From Veillonellales bacterium (GTDB lineage Bacteria; Bacillota; Negativicutes; JAAYSF01): DNA of 64,000 nucleotides. Location of the stretch: contig JBDKTO010000025.1 in the NCBI GenBank assembly GCA_039680175.1, positions 51,240 to 115,239 of the forward strand, read 5' to 3'. Positions 41,658 to 51,207 of the stretch are shown one piece after another (within the stretch, counting starts at the first letter, position 1; every line of letters begins with the position of its first letter). The notes below the pieces were generated by a model. The model did no database searches and was not told where the DNA came from. It saw only the letters and a program-made list of their open reading frames with translations. The position numbers and the translations under genes are program-made.

Positions 41658-42421
41658 TGGCAAAACGGAAGCATCATGGCAAACCGCCCGAAGAGCATAT
41701 GGATGAGACATGGCTGGTACCTTATTCTGATATTTTGACACTTTTGCTGGCTTTGTTTATTGTTTTGTTTGCATCGGCTCAGGTTGACCAAAAAAAGTTT
41801 GACCAGATTCGAATGTCTTTTAGCAACACTTTCGGCAGCGGCAGTCCGGCGGTATTGGACAGCTATCGGATAGCGCCGGAGACTCCTGATGTCAAACCCC
41901 CGGATTCGTCGCAAGACAGTTTTACGGAGAGCGGAGAAGAGGCAGCTATGAGGGAGACTGTGCAGCTGTCGGAGGTTAAAAAAAAGATTGATAGATACAT
42001 TGACGAGAACAATCTCACTGGTGATCTGCAAACCGCATTAACAGAGGATGGGCTGATGGTTCGCATTAAGGATACGGCGTTATTTCCCTCCGGCAGTGCC
42101 GAACTTTTGCCTGAATCTCAGCGCTTGGCTGCCGTGGTGGCGAAGATGCTGGTACCATTACAGCAGAAAGTGACTATCTCCGGACATACCGATAATGTGC
42201 CGATCAATACGCGGGAGTTCCCTTCTAATTGGGAATTGAGTTCCCAGCGGGCAGTCAATTTTATGAAATTTATTCTGGCTCAGGAAAAAAGTTTGCAGCC
42301 GGAACGTTTCAGTGCAACCGGTTATGGGGAGTTTCGACCGATTATGGCAAATGATACGGCTGAGGGAAAGGCAAAAAACAGGCGGGTGGAGGTACTGATT
42401 GTCAGAAATTATCGAAAGTAA
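41657..42421 (+). CDS. motB: Flagellar motor stator protein MotB
   Basis: A 254-residue protein: basic N-terminus, one transmembrane helix with the channel aspartate in VPYSDILTLLLALFIVLFAS, a plug/linker, and an OmpA-type peptidoglycan-binding domain (ISGHTDNVPI...SNWELSSQRAVNF...RFSATGYGEFRPI). It anchors the stator in the cell wall. Immediately after motA; both are closed by a strong terminator. The ion (H+ or Na+) is not readable with certainty. Confidence 0.95.
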   Translation: MAKRKHHGKPPEEHMDETWLVPYSDILTLLLALFIVLFASAQVDQKKFDQIRMSFSNTFGSGSPAVLDSYRIAPETPDVKPPDSSQDSFTESGEEAAMRETVQLSEVKKKIDRYIDENNLTGDLQTALTEDGLMVRIKDTALFPSGSAELLPESQRLAAVVAKMLVPLQQKVTISGHTDNVPINTREFPSNWELSSQRAVNFMKFILAQEKSLQPERFSATGYGEFRPIMANDTAEGKAKNRRVEVLIVRNYRK

Positions 42422-42429
42422 TGCTGCAC

Positions 42430-42475
42430 AAATATAGAAAAAGCCTTGTCGAGGAACAAGGTTTTTTCTATATTT
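42430..42475 (+). terminator. Rho-independent terminator of motAB
   Basis: AAATATAGAAAAAGCCTTGT pairs with its complement containing GGTTTTTTC; 5-nt loop. Confidence 0.85.
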
Positions 42476-42560
42476 GCATCAGGGTAGAAACAGGTGTCTG
42501 GAAAAATAGCGGGTAGGCTGTTAGAATAAAAGTATATTGCGCTTGTAATGAGGTGACAGC

Positions 42561-42962
42561 ATGATTGTTGGTGTCGGTATTGATATTATCGAAATTGGCC
42601 GTGTGGCGCAGGCTATTAGCCGTGAAGCTTTTATACGCCGGGTGTTTACCGCCAGGGAACGAAGCTATTGCGATGAGCGAGGCGCCCAGCGGGCGGCGTC
42701 TTATGCGGCTCGTTTTGCCGGGAAAGAGGCAGTTTTAAAGGCATTCGGTACCGGGCTTAGCGGCGGCAGTCTGCAGGATATTGATATTGTAAACGATGCT
42801 TTAGGCTGTCCCCAGGTAGAGCTCACGGGATATTTCGCTAGGTTGGCCGAAAAGCGCAGTATAACGAAGATACATATTTCATTGACACATGCACGGGAAT
42901 ATGCCGCCGCACAGGCAATATTGTGGAGGAGTGAATCAAATGAAAGCAACTACGGCAGCTGA
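42561..42962 (+). CDS. acpS: Holo-[acyl-carrier-protein] synthase
   Basis: A 133-residue enzyme transferring 4'-phosphopantetheine from CoA to acyl carrier protein. Family motifs: GVGIDIIEIGRV (metal-binding D8) and ARFAGKEAVLKAFGTG. GAGGTG lies upstream of the ATG. The C-terminal 8 residues overlap the nnr gene by 23 nt, the common acpS-nnr arrangement. Confidence 0.95.
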   Translation: MIVGVGIDIIEIGRVAQAISREAFIRRVFTARERSYCDERGAQRAASYAARFAGKEAVLKAFGTGLSGGSLQDIDIVNDALGCPQVELTGYFARLAEKRSITKIHISLTHAREYAAAQAILWRSESNESNYGS

Positions 42963-44490
42963 AATGAGAGAAATTGATCAGACCGCGACTCAGCTTTATG
43001 GTATTCCAGGCATCGTATTAATGGAAAATGCCGGTGGGGAAATCGCCCGGAAGATTCAAAGCATTTTAGGGGAAGTGCCGGGGAAAAAGATTTGTATTTT
43101 TGCCGGTAAGGGGAATAATGGCGGTGACGGGTATGTTGTGGCCCGGCATCTTTTCAATCAGGGGGCCAAGGTGAAGGTGTTCTTGCTGGGCAGCAGCAAA
43201 AATATAACTGGCGATGCGAAAATCAACCTGGATATTATTACAAATATGGAGATCAATATACTGGAAATCACCAGTGAACGGGATTGGGATCAGGTAAAAA
43301 TTGCCGTTGCTTTTGCCGATTGTCTGCTGGATGGAATATTGGGTACGGGATTCCGGGGAGCAATTGATGGCGAAGTAGCACGGGCAATTGAAATCATGAA
43401 CAACTCAGGACGAGCAATCGTCGCCGTGGATATTCCATCCGGGGTTGATGCGAATACCGGACAGGTTCGCGGCGGTGCGGTCAAGGCTTGTCATACGGTT
43501 ACGTTGGGACTTCCTAAGCCGGGCTTGCTGCTTTACCCGGGAGCCGCGTATGCCGGTGCGATAACGGTTGCCAATATTGGGCTTCCTTCTTCCTTGCTGC
43601 TTGATAACGAAATCAAGCAAAATATGATTACCGCGGCTGAAGTTCGCAATTTACTGCCCCCAAGACAGGCGGATGCACATAAGGGAAGCTGCGGCAAGGT
43701 GTTGATCGTTGCCGGTTCACAAGGGTTAACCGGGGCGGCCGCGTTGTCTTCTCAGGCGGCGCTGCGTGCCGGGGCGGGGCTGGTAACGCTGGGAATTGGT
43801 GAAAGCCTTCATGATATTATGGAGGCCAAGCTGACAGAAGTGATGACAAAGCCTTTGCCGGAAATAATTAAGGGAGCCATTGGTCGTAAGGCCGTCCCTT
43901 ATATTGAGGAATTTGCCGGTGAATGCAATGTGCTGGCAATTGGTCCGGGAATCGGACGGCAGGAAGAGACGATGACGGCTGTTCGTGAGTTGGTCAAAAG
44001 CGTTTCCTGTCCGTTGGTGATTGATGCGGATGGGCTGCAATCTCTGGTCGGATTTACAGAGATCCTGCCCGATTTAAGCGGTGTGGCGGTTCTTACTCCC
44101 CATCCTGGTGAAATGGCCCGGCTTATTGGCTTATCGCCGGAAAGGATTAATCAGGATCGTATCGGCATAGCCAGACAGGCAGCCGGTCAGTGGGGCAGTA
44201 TTGTCGTATTAAAAGGGGCCCGCACGGTGATAGCTTTTCCTGATGGCGAGGTGTATATCAATACCACCGGCAATGCCGGGATGGCTACAGGAGGAACGGG
44301 TGACGTGCTAACCGGAGTGATTGCCGCTTTTATTGCCCAGGGGTTATCCAGTCATGCGGCTGCGGTGGCGGGAGTATATATTCATGGCCTTGCCGGGGAT
44401 ATTGCGGCGCACAACGGGGGAATTGGTCTTACAGCCAGCGATGTCATCCAGGCATTACCAGCAGCAATATTGGGAATTCAGACTGTATAG
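42940..44490 (+). CDS. nnr: Bifunctional NAD(P)HX epimerase/dehydratase
   Basis: A 516-residue fusion repairing hydrated NADH and NADPH. N-terminal YjeF epimerase domain (MENAGGEIARKI, FAGKGNNGGDGYVVARHL, VDIPSGVDANTG); C-terminal ADP-dependent dehydratase (AHKGSCGKVLIVAGSQGLTG, NVLAIGPGIGRQEE, LTPHPGEMARL, NTTGNAGMATGGTGDVLTG). Start at 42940 has GGAGG 8 nt upstream and agrees with family N-termini; an upstream in-frame ATG at 42889 lies in acpS. Confidence 0.95.
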   Translation: MKATTAAEMREIDQTATQLYGIPGIVLMENAGGEIARKIQSILGEVPGKKICIFAGKGNNGGDGYVVARHLFNQGAKVKVFLLGSSKNITGDAKINLDIITNMEINILEITSERDWDQVKIAVAFADCLLDGILGTGFRGAIDGEVARAIEIMNNSGRAIVAVDIPSGVDANTGQVRGGAVKACHTVTLGLPKPGLLLYPGAAYAGAITVANIGLPSSLLLDNEIKQNMITAAEVRNLLPPRQADAHKGSCGKVLIVAGSQGLTGAAALSSQAALRAGAGLVTLGIGESLHDIMEAKLTEVMTKPLPEIIKGAIGRKAVPYIEEFAGECNVLAIGPGIGRQEETMTAVRELVKSVSCPLVIDADGLQSLVGFTEILPDLSGVAVLTPHPGEMARLIGLSPERINQDRIGIARQAAGQWGSIVVLKGARTVIAFPDGEVYINTTGNAGMATGGTGDVLTGVIAAFIAQGLSSHAAAVAGVYIHGLAGDIAAHNGGIGLTASDVIQALPAAILGIQTV

Positions 44491-44502
44491 TATATAAAAA
44501 AA

Positions 44503-44532
44503 TTGACATTGATATATATAAAATAATATAAT
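44503..44532 (+). promoter_or_regulatory. Promoter of the ndoAI-ndoA operon
   Basis: TTGACA (44503-44508), 18-nt AT-rich spacer, TATAAT (44527-44532). Confidence 0.7.
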
Positions 44533-44576
44533 AAAGTTATAAAAAGAGCAGGTTGCTAATTGGCGGGGGTGAAGGC

Positions 44577-44849
44577 GTGGCGGAACTGAGGCGTATTATG
44601 ATTAGTATCCCAAATAGCTTGTTGCAGGAAGTCGATGGTATTATTGCCATGGAAAAACTTAGCCGCAGCCAATTTGTACGGGATGCGATGCGTTTGTATA
44701 TAGAAGATCGAAAACGCAAGGCAGTACGGGACATGATGCGAAAGGGCTATCAGGAGATGGCCGCAATTAATTTGACATTAGCCGAGGAAGGTCTTATGAT
44801 TGACTCGGATGCATTTGGAATGCCCACCTTATTGGCGGAGCGTGAATAG
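44577..44849 (+). CDS. ndoAI: Antitoxin EndoAI (MazE-like, ribbon-helix-helix)
   Basis: A 90-residue protein from GTG 44577 (GGGGGTG upstream). N-terminal RHH: RIMISIPNSLLQEVDGIIAM, LSRSQFVRDAMRLYIEDRK, then an acidic tail that should block the toxin. It neutralises EndoA, encoded 3 nt downstream. The pair behind acpS/nnr (alr in others) is typical of Firmicutes. Confidence 0.9.
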   Translation: MAELRRIMISIPNSLLQEVDGIIAMEKLSRSQFVRDAMRLYIEDRKRKAVRDMMRKGYQEMAAINLTLAEEGLMIDSDAFGMPTLLAERE

Positions 44850-44852
44850 CAG

Positions 44853-45203
44853 ATGATCGTGAAGCGTGGGGATATTTATTATGCCAATCTAAGTCCGGTG
44901 GTGGGATCGGAGCAGGGGGGACATCGTCCTGTTCTCGTGATTCAAAATGATGTTGGCAATAAATATAGTCCGACTGTTATTGTAGTAGCTATTACATCAC
45001 AGATTTCTAAAGCAAAACTGCCGACGCATGTGGAAGTAAGTGCTAAACAGTATAATCTGGAGAAGGATTCGGTGATCTTATTAGAACAACTGCGTACTAT
45101 TGACAAGCGGCGTCTCAAGGAAAAAGTGACTCATTTAGGCGAGGAATTTATGACTAAGGTGGATGAAGCGCTGCGGATTAGCATAGGCTTGGTGCAAATT
45201 TAA
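44853..45203 (+). CDS. ndoA: mRNA interferase EndoA (MazF family)
   Basis: A 116-residue sequence-specific ribonuclease: [56 protein letters not shown] and [11 protein letters not shown], all matching the MazF/PemK family and its arginine and threonine active-site positions. It is the toxin of the EndoAI/EndoA pair and shares the operon. Confidence 0.95.
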   Translation: MIVKRGDIYYANLSPVVGSEQGGHRPVLVIQNDVGNKYSPTVIVVAITSQISKAKLPTHVEVSAKQYNLEKDSVILLEQLRTIDKRRLKEKVTHLGEEFMTKVDEALRISIGLVQI

Positions 45204-45217
45204 TCTAATTTGTCGAT

Positions 45218-45246
45218 AATAGGCGGGCGACTGCCTATTTTAGTTT
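45218..45246 (+). terminator. Terminator after ndoA
   Basis: AATAGGC pairs with GCCTATT over 8 nt, then TTAGTTT. A second weaker hairpin with ten T residues lies at 45307-45345. Confidence 0.75.
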
Positions 45247-45458
45247 AGATACATATTTCGCCCGTGATGCGGCTGAGCAGCTGCTTCGACAGATCATAGA
45301 AAAAAACCGGGAAGGCGGATGCTTGCCTGGCTTTTTTTTTTATTGTGACAAAGGCTGTGCAGGAAATTGCGATTCAAGCACGAAATATATAAAAACGCGT
45401 CGAATTTAAGACATGCAAGACATAGAGGAATTTTTTTGGTTTGCCAGGGGGTGTTCAA

Positions 45459-46604
45459 TTGCAGCGTATTGTTGCGTTTCTTTTCTTGTTGCTATTTTCA
45501 CTTGTTCCACAGATCGCTTCGGCAAAGCTCCCTGCCGCTACCACACCTATGGCAGTGCCGGCTGCTCAACTGTCTGTGTTAAAAACAGATGCTGCCGCGA
45601 TGAAAGGGGCTTTGGCAAAACCGGAGCTGACGAATCTTCGCTTCGCCGTTCATAACGATGCAGTTACTGGAGCCAGCCGATTAAGAGTTGTTATCGATGT
45701 GACTGGCCCGGTAAAGGTAGACGCTTCCGTTAGTGCATCGCCGGCGCCTCAGCTGACCGTCAATATTAAAGGGGCCGGTACAGGTACGGCCTCCGATTGC
45801 CTGCAGCTTGACGGACAAATAGCCCAGCAGGCCACGCTGTCTGCGGTGGAGGATAATAGTCAGGTATTGATTGATCTTCCCAATATGATTGATAATAATG
45901 ATTACCGGGTATTTACGTTGCCTCAGGATATAAAAGCCAATAAACCTTTCCGGGTAGTTATTGATATAAACAAGCCGGTTCAGTCGGCAAATATTAAATT
46001 CACCCCGGGTCTCAGCGGCAAGGTGATAGCTCTTGACCCGGGGCATGGCGGTACGGATTCGGGTGCCATTGGCCCTGCCCAGGTTCAGGAAAAAACAGTT
46101 ACGCTGGCAGTCGCCCAAAAGGTGCAGGCCCTGCTGGAGCGGGCCGGAGCGAAAGTACTGATGACTCGCAGCGATGATCGGGATGTATTTGCTCCCAACG
46201 ACAGTGCGGTGGACGAGCTTCGTGCCCGGGCTCAGGTTGGTAATAGCAATAAAGCCGATATTTTTGTAAGTATTCATGCTAATTCGTTTACAAGTCCGGC
46301 TGTAGGCGGCACGTCTACGTATTATTATCCAAAATCCGCTTATGACAGGACATTGGCGCAAAGTTTGCAGGACTGTATTGTCCAGACAGACGGCCTGGAT
46401 GATCGCGGCATTAATCAGGCTAATTTTTACGTTGTTAAACACACAATGATGCCGGCGGCACTGATTGAGATGGCTTTTATCTCTAATCCGAAGGAAGAAA
46501 AATTGCTGACAATGCAGCAGTTTCAGCAGAAAATGGCACAGGGGATTGTACAAGGACTGGAACGGTTTTTTGCTCAGGCTTCTAGAATGGGAGGTGGGCA
46601 ATGA
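45459..46604 (+). CDS. N-acetylmuramoyl-L-alanine amidase with AMIN domain
   Basis: A 381-residue exported cell-wall hydrolase from TTG 45459 (CAGGGGGTG upstream). Signal peptide, then an AMIN domain (about 45-165, LRVVIDVTGPVKVDASVSAS) that targets septal wall, then Amidase_3 (about 175-375) with zinc ligands H in LDPGHGGTDSGAIG, E in QEKTVTLAVAQK and H in VSIHANSF, and the catalytic E in ALIEMAFISN. It cleaves the amide bond between MurNAc and the peptide. Its stop overlaps the GerMN gene by 4 nt. Confidence 0.92.
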   Translation: MQRIVAFLFLLLFSLVPQIASAKLPAATTPMAVPAAQLSVLKTDAAAMKGALAKPELTNLRFAVHNDAVTGASRLRVVIDVTGPVKVDASVSASPAPQLTVNIKGAGTGTASDCLQLDGQIAQQATLSAVEDNSQVLIDLPNMIDNNDYRVFTLPQDIKANKPFRVVIDINKPVQSANIKFTPGLSGKVIALDPGHGGTDSGAIGPAQVQEKTVTLAVAQKVQALLERAGAKVLMTRSDDRDVFAPNDSAVDELRARAQVGNSNKADIFVSIHANSFTSPAVGGTSTYYYPKSAYDRTLAQSLQDCIVQTDGLDDRGINQANFYVVKHTMMPAALIEMAFISNPKEEKLLTMQQFQQKMAQGIVQGLERFFAQASRMGGGQ

Positions 46605-47200
46605 TGACGGGGAAAGTGAAAGTGGCCGCGGTTGTGCTGTTGCTGTTAACCGCGTTGCTTGGGGGATGTGCTTCTCCTGCTGCTACCACACCAGCGTCAC
46701 CCACAGCGCCGGCCGCCGGTGCGTCGCAGCCGGCGGAAACGGCTGCAAACGGAGCGTCTGCTGCGGAGAATGCCGTGCCAGGTACAAATACAATGCGGCT
46801 TACAGTCTATCAGGCGACTGCCAATGGAATGTATCTGGTTCCCGATGCACATGTTGTGCCAAAAAATGATCATCCTGCCAGGACGGCTCTGGAATTATTG
46901 CTGGCCGGAACTAATAAGCCCAATACGGTGTCCGTCGTTCCGAAGGGGACGAAGGTTAGAAATCTTTGGTTACAGGATCATATTGCCTATGTGGATTTTA
47001 ATGATAAAATAGTTAAAAATAATACGGGCGGATCGGCGGCAGAAATGCTGTTAGTGGGAGCTATTGTAAATACACTGACTGAATTTCAGGAAGTGCATAA
47101 AGTACAGATCCTGGTTGAGGGGAAAAATATTGATACGATTTCCGGCCATATGGATATTAGTGAACCACTGAGCCGTTCCGAGAAAATTATCAAAAAGTGA
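46601..47200 (+). CDS. GerMN-domain lipoprotein
   Basis: A 199-residue lipoprotein. Lipobox LLGGC with C23; an alanine/proline-rich linker (residues 25-60); GerMN domain (about 65-190: LTVYQATANGMYLVPDAHVV, ARTALELLLAG, VRNLWLQDHIAYVDFNDKIV). GerMN proteins act in spore formation, germination or wall remodelling; pairing with the AMIN amidase suggests the same task. Double ATG at 46601/46604. Confidence 0.9.
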   Translation: MMTGKVKVAAVVLLLLTALLGGCASPAATTPASPTAPAAGASQPAETAANGASAAENAVPGTNTMRLTVYQATANGMYLVPDAHVVPKNDHPARTALELLLAGTNKPNTVSVVPKGTKVRNLWLQDHIAYVDFNDKIVKNNTGGSAAEMLLVGAIVNTLTEFQEVHKVQILVEGKNIDTISGHMDISEPLSRSEKIIKK

Positions 47201-47219
47201 ATGGTAAGAGAACGGACAT

Positions 47220-47252
47220 AAAATGCAGCCGCGTAAAAGACGGCTGCATTTT
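47220..47252. terminator. Bidirectional terminator
   Basis: AAATGCAGCCG pairs perfectly with CGGCTGCATTT, between convergent genes. Confidence 0.9.
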
Positions 47253-47255
47253 CTA

Positions 47256-48815
47256 TTATCCTTTCCGCGGCAATGGCAAAGCGTATTTGTGCAGTTTTTT
47301 GAGAACGGCAGTGTGGGAAAGACCAAGGGCTTGACCCATCTGCCGCAAGGTATGGTATCGGGTCAGTGCTTTCAAAAGGGCGTCCTTTTCCACTTCGGCG
47401 ACTAATTCGTCCAGCTTTTTTTCCAAAGGCAGCGGTGCGGCAGCACGGGGAGTATAATCATGATCAAAAATGATATGCTTGGCAAGTAAGATGGTGCCAT
47501 CGATGATATTGACAGCCCGTTCCATTACATTCTCCAATTCCCGGACATTACCCGGCCAATGGTATTGAGACAATTTTGTCAGGGCTGTTTCGCTCATGGT
47601 GCTGACCGGTTTTTGCAGCCGTACGGCGAAACGCTGGAGGAAAAATTGGGACAATAGCGGAATATCTTCGGTCCGCTCCCGGAGCGGCGGAATGAATAAA
47701 GGAATGACATTCAGCCGATAATAGAGATCTTCGCGGAATTTTCCTTCCTCCATCATTTTTTCCAAACTGGAATTGGTTGCCGCCAGTACTCGTACATCGA
47801 CACTAATCTCCCGATTATCACCAAGACGGCGAAGTTTGTTTTCCTGCAGAACCCGGAGCAGCTTTGCCTGGAGGTGGAGTGGTATTTCACTGATTTCATC
47901 AAGAAAAATCGTTCCGTGGTTGGCAAATTCAAATAAACCGGGTTTACCGCCTTTTACCGCCCCGGTGAAGGCACCCTCCTTGTAGCCGAATAGCTCGCTT
48001 TCCAGTAAGTTGTCCGGGATGGCCGCACAGTTCAAAGGAACAAAGATATTATTGGTTCGCGGTGAGGCAGCGTGAATAGCCCGGGCAAATAGTTCTTTAC
48101 CGGTTCCTGTTTCGCCCCGGATCAACACGCTGGAATCACCATGGGCAATTGCTTTGGCTATGGATACCACTTTTTGCATGGTTTCGCTGGCGTACAGCAT
48201 TTCACCAAAGGAGAGACTGGATTGCCCGGTAATGCTGTAGACCATTTTTCGGACTTCGCTGATGTCCCGCAGTGTAGCTACGGCACCAATGATATGGCCC
48301 GTGGAATCCATGATTGGCCGGCCGCTTGTCAGGTAATGGCTTTTTGTACGCGGCAGCATAATTTCCCGGTTATTGTAGACGGTTCCTTGTTTGACCGCAT
48401 CTAAGAGTGGTATATCAGGGGGGAATATTTCAGTGAGAAATTTACCGATTGCCTCTTTTGCCGGGAAATGGACAATTTTTTCGGCGGCGGGGTTATATTG
48501 GGTAATATAGCCCTGATGATCAACGGCGATAATGCCGTCGTTGACGGACGCTAAGACGGTCTTAAGCTGTTCGGCTTTTTCCTGGTGCGGCAGCAGTTCG
48601 ATTTCGATCACATCGATAATTTGAGGAATGCGCTGTAATGCATTGAACAGAATGTGTTTCGTCTCTTTTGAAGAAAGTTCAATTTCCAGATAAGTCGTAT
48701 TGCGTTCTACTTCCATCCCGGTTATATTAATTTGGTGAGCTGCTAGAATTTGTGAAATGTCCAGTACCAAGCCGACCCGATCAATATTGGGCAGTTTAAA
48801 GCGTAAAATGTCCAT
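47256..48815 (-). CDS. Sigma-54-dependent activator, TyrR-like (ACT-PAS-AAA-HTH)
   Basis: A 519-residue regulator. ACT domain (1-75, DRVGLVLDISQILAAHQINI), PAS (75-190), AAA+ domain with Walker A GETGTGKELFARAIH, the sigma-54-contacting GAFTGA, Walker B GTIFLDEI, and a C-terminal TyrR/Fis-type helix-turn-helix (LRQMGQALGLSHTAVLKKL). It activates RNA polymerase-sigma-54 in response to an amino acid or redox ligand; the target is not adjacent, since neighbours lack a GG-N10-GC promoter that I can see. The short alanine-rich linker is normal. Confidence 0.92.
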   Translation of the reverse strand: MDILRFKLPNIDRVGLVLDISQILAAHQINITGMEVERNTTYLEIELSSKETKHILFNALQRIPQIIDVIEIELLPHQEKAEQLKTVLASVNDGIIAVDHQGYITQYNPAAEKIVHFPAKEAIGKFLTEIFPPDIPLLDAVKQGTVYNNREIMLPRTKSHYLTSGRPIMDSTGHIIGAVATLRDISEVRKMVYSITGQSSLSFGEMLYASETMQKVVSIAKAIAHGDSSVLIRGETGTGKELFARAIHAASPRTNNIFVPLNCAAIPDNLLESELFGYKEGAFTGAVKGGKPGLFEFANHGTIFLDEISEIPLHLQAKLLRVLQENKLRRLGDNREISVDVRVLAATNSSLEKMMEEGKFREDLYYRLNVIPLFIPPLRERTEDIPLLSQFFLQRFAVRLQKPVSTMSETALTKLSQYHWPGNVRELENVMERAVNIIDGTILLAKHIIFDHDYTPRAAAPLPLEKKLDELVAEVEKDALLKALTRYHTLRQMGQALGLSHTAVLKKLHKYALPLPRKG

Positions 48816-49004
48816 GGCAATCCTCCCTGTTAGCGCTACTATATGATTAGCTAAAAAATGGGAAAAACCTTTACAGGGTACAACTTTTTTTATCAGGGTG
48901 GCATACTAGGAATGCAGGAAATAGTCAGGTAAGGCAGAAATCTATTAAGATTAGTCGTTGCTCTGCCTGGTGGTACTTTGTTTTTAGAATGGAGTATAGT
49001 GCTT

Positions 49005-50000
49005 ATGGAACTAAAACAAGTAGGTGAATTTGGCTTAATCCAGTTATTGAAAGAAGATACAATTGCCGATCCCAGCAGTGTGGTGGTTGGGATAGGCGAT
49101 GATGCGGCTGTTTTGCTGCCGACGCCGCATCAGCTACAATTGATTACTGCCGATATGCTGGTGGAAAATGTTCATTTTGCTTTACATACTACAACGCCAT
49201 GGCAGCTGGGCTATAAGGCAATCGGCGTGAGCCTGAGCGACATTGCCGCCATGGGGGGGAGACCGCACCATGCGGTTGTTTCCATAGCTCTTTCACCGGA
49301 AACTCCGGCTGAGGTTGTTTTGAACATCTATCAGGGAATGAAAGAGATTTGTCATCAATTTGGCGTCAATATCGTCGGCGGGGATACTGTTTCCAGTCCG
49401 GGGGGAATGGTGATTAATGTAACTGTACTGGGTGAAGTGGAACCGGGTAATTTACTGCGCCGTTCCGGGGCTCAGGTGGGTGACCTTGTCGTTGTAACCG
49501 GCAATTTAGGAAATTCCGGAGCCGGACTGGAACTGTTATCCCGCCCAGACTGGGAAGAATACGAATTTGCCTGGCCTTTGGTGACAGCTCATCTGACGCC
49601 TTCTCCCCAGGTGAAAACCGGACAGATGCTGGCAGCCTTCGGAGCGACCAGCATGGATGATATCAGTGACGGACTGGCCAGTGAGGCCAATGAAATCGCC
49701 TCCGCCAGCGGAGTGGGTATGCGGCTGTACAGCCGGCAGATTCCTTTATCGAAGGAAATACGGGAAGCGGCGGTCTTGTTAGAAAAATCAGCGCTGGATT
49801 TTGCTTTATATGGCGGCGAGGATTTTCAACTGCTTTTTACAATAGACAAAGATCATTTTAAGCAGATACCGGCGGAGGAACCGGATGTACCGTTGACTGT
49901 GATCGGAGAAGTTGTGGAGCGAGGCGAGGGGATTCAATTGATAAACGAACATGGTGATGCCGTTGTTTTGGAGCCGGGAGGCTACAACCACTTCCGCTAG
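49005..50000 (+). CDS. thiL: Thiamine-monophosphate kinase
   Basis: A 331-residue enzyme making thiamine diphosphate from TMP. PurM-like motifs: GIGDDAAVLLP, MLVENVHFAL, GVSLSDIAAMGGRP, NIVGGDTVSSPGG, MDDISDGLASEANEI and LYGGEDFQLLFT. Start at 49005 follows GGAGTATAG; an in-frame ATG at 48978 extends by 9 residues. It opens the thiL-tsaE-tsaB-rimI run, 42 nt before tsaE. Confidence 0.95.
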   Translation: MELKQVGEFGLIQLLKEDTIADPSSVVVGIGDDAAVLLPTPHQLQLITADMLVENVHFALHTTTPWQLGYKAIGVSLSDIAAMGGRPHHAVVSIALSPETPAEVVLNIYQGMKEICHQFGVNIVGGDTVSSPGGMVINVTVLGEVEPGNLLRRSGAQVGDLVVVTGNLGNSGAGLELLSRPDWEEYEFAWPLVTAHLTPSPQVKTGQMLAAFGATSMDDISDGLASEANEIASASGVGMRLYSRQIPLSKEIREAAVLLEKSALDFALYGGEDFQLLFTIDKDHFKQIPAEEPDVPLTVIGEVVERGEGIQLINEHGDAVVLEPGGYNHFR

Positions 50001-50042
50001 TGCACAACAAAGGCGGATTTTGTGAGACTTGGGAGGAATTGC

Positions 50043-50540
50043 ATGTTGATTTTTAAAACCAATTCACCGGAGGATACATTTTCTTTTGGTCAAAAAATGG
50101 CTGGTTTAGTTTCAGCCGGAGACGTTTTTTGTCTGGCCGGGGATTTGGGAGCGGGGAAAACGCTGCTGACGCAGGGAATCAGCGCCGGGTTACAGGTCGG
50201 TGATGCAGTAACCAGCCCTACTTTTGCAATCCTGAATGTATATGCGGCTGTTTTGCCAATATACCATTTCGATTTATACCGGCTGGAACATCCGGCGGAA
50301 CTTACTGATATCGGTTTTTATGAATATATTGAGGGAGATGGTTTGGCAATTATTGAATGGCCCGACAAGTTTCCCGCAGAACTGCCGGATGAATATTTGT
50401 GGATTGACATTAAAACCGGGGACAGCCCGAATGAACGGCTGCTCTGCTTACGCCCCCGGGGGGTTCGGTATGAACAGTTTGGTGAGGAGTTGAAAATCAT
50501 TGCCGGTTCTTGCTTTAGATACAGCCACCCTGGTGTCTAG
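50043..50540 (+). CDS. tsaE: tRNA t6A ATPase TsaE
   Basis: A 165-residue protein from the ATG at 50043 (GGGAGGAATTG upstream). P-loop LAGDLGAGKTLLTQGI, SPTFAILNVY, HFDLYRLEHPAEL and IIEWPDKFP are TsaE signatures. It drives turnover of the TsaB-TsaD complex in t6A modification. Its 3' end overlaps tsaB by 41 nt. Confidence 0.95.
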   Translation: MLIFKTNSPEDTFSFGQKMAGLVSAGDVFCLAGDLGAGKTLLTQGISAGLQVGDAVTSPTFAILNVYAAVLPIYHFDLYRLEHPAELTDIGFYEYIEGDGLAIIEWPDKFPAELPDEYLWIDIKTGDSPNERLLCLRPRGVRYEQFGEELKIIAGSCFRYSHPGV

Positions 50541-51207
50541 TGTAGCCTTGGCTGCAGAAGATATCTTGCTGGCTGAAATTACCCTTCAAACAAAGAAGAC
50601 ACATTCTGAAGTATTGATGCCCCATATTGAGCAGCTATTGACGATGGCCAATGTGGCTAAGCGGGATATTATGGCAGTGGCGGTTAGTATTGGACCAGGG
50701 TCCTTTACCGGTCTCAGGATCGGACTGGCTACAGCGAAAGCGCTAGCGTATGCTTTACAGATACCCATAGTCGGTGTGCCGACTTTGGCAGCGCTGGCAT
50801 ACGGTTGTCCGCTGCCGGGGACGCTTCTTTCACCACTATTGGATGCCCAAAAGGGAAATGTCTACCAGGCTGTATTTCGCTGGGAGCAGGGAAACCTTCA
50901 GACAGTACAGCCGGCTCGGGTTATCCGTTTTTCTGATGTGCTGCGGGAAATGGGCAGTAAGGATCAGCCGGTGCTGCTGCTGGGTGAAGGCGCGGTTATG
51001 AATCGCCAGGTGATCCTGCAGGCAGGGGGGAACCTGCTGCTGGCGCCGCCGCATATTATTATGCCCCGGGCAGCCAGTGTAGCCATGCTGGGGCAGAAAA
51101 TGCTGGCGGCAGGGGAACAGCAGGACGTTATGGCGCTGGAGCCTCTGTATATCCGCCGTTCCGAAGCGGAAGTGCTTTGGGAAAAACGTCATGGAGTCTG
51201 TTTATAA
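50500..51207 (+). CDS. tsaB: tRNA t6A protein TsaB
   Basis: A 235-residue ASKHA-fold protein (VLALDTATLVSSVALAAE, VSIGPGSFTGLRIGLATAKA, GVPTLAALAYG, LLDAQKGNVYQAVF). Starts at TTG 50500 within tsaE, with GAGGAG 10 nt upstream. It stabilises TsaD, encoded 0.9 kb downstream. The stop overlaps rimI by one base. Confidence 0.93.
   Translation: MPVLALDTATLVSSVALAAEDILLAEITLQTKKTHSEVLMPHIEQLLTMANVAKRDIMAVAVSIGPGSFTGLRIGLATAKALAYALQIPIVGVPTLAALAYGCPLPGTLLSPLLDAQKGNVYQAVFRWEQGNLQTVQPARVIRFSDVLREMGSKDQPVLLLGEGAVMNRQVILQAGGNLLLAPPHIIMPRAASVAMLGQKMLAAGEQQDVMALEPLYIRRSEAEVLWEKRHGVCL

Noticed and set aside
45367..45655. Overlapping ORFs in other frames at the start of the AMIN amidase gene
   Set aside because: Shadow frames; the TTG at 45459 with signal peptide and domain content explains the region.
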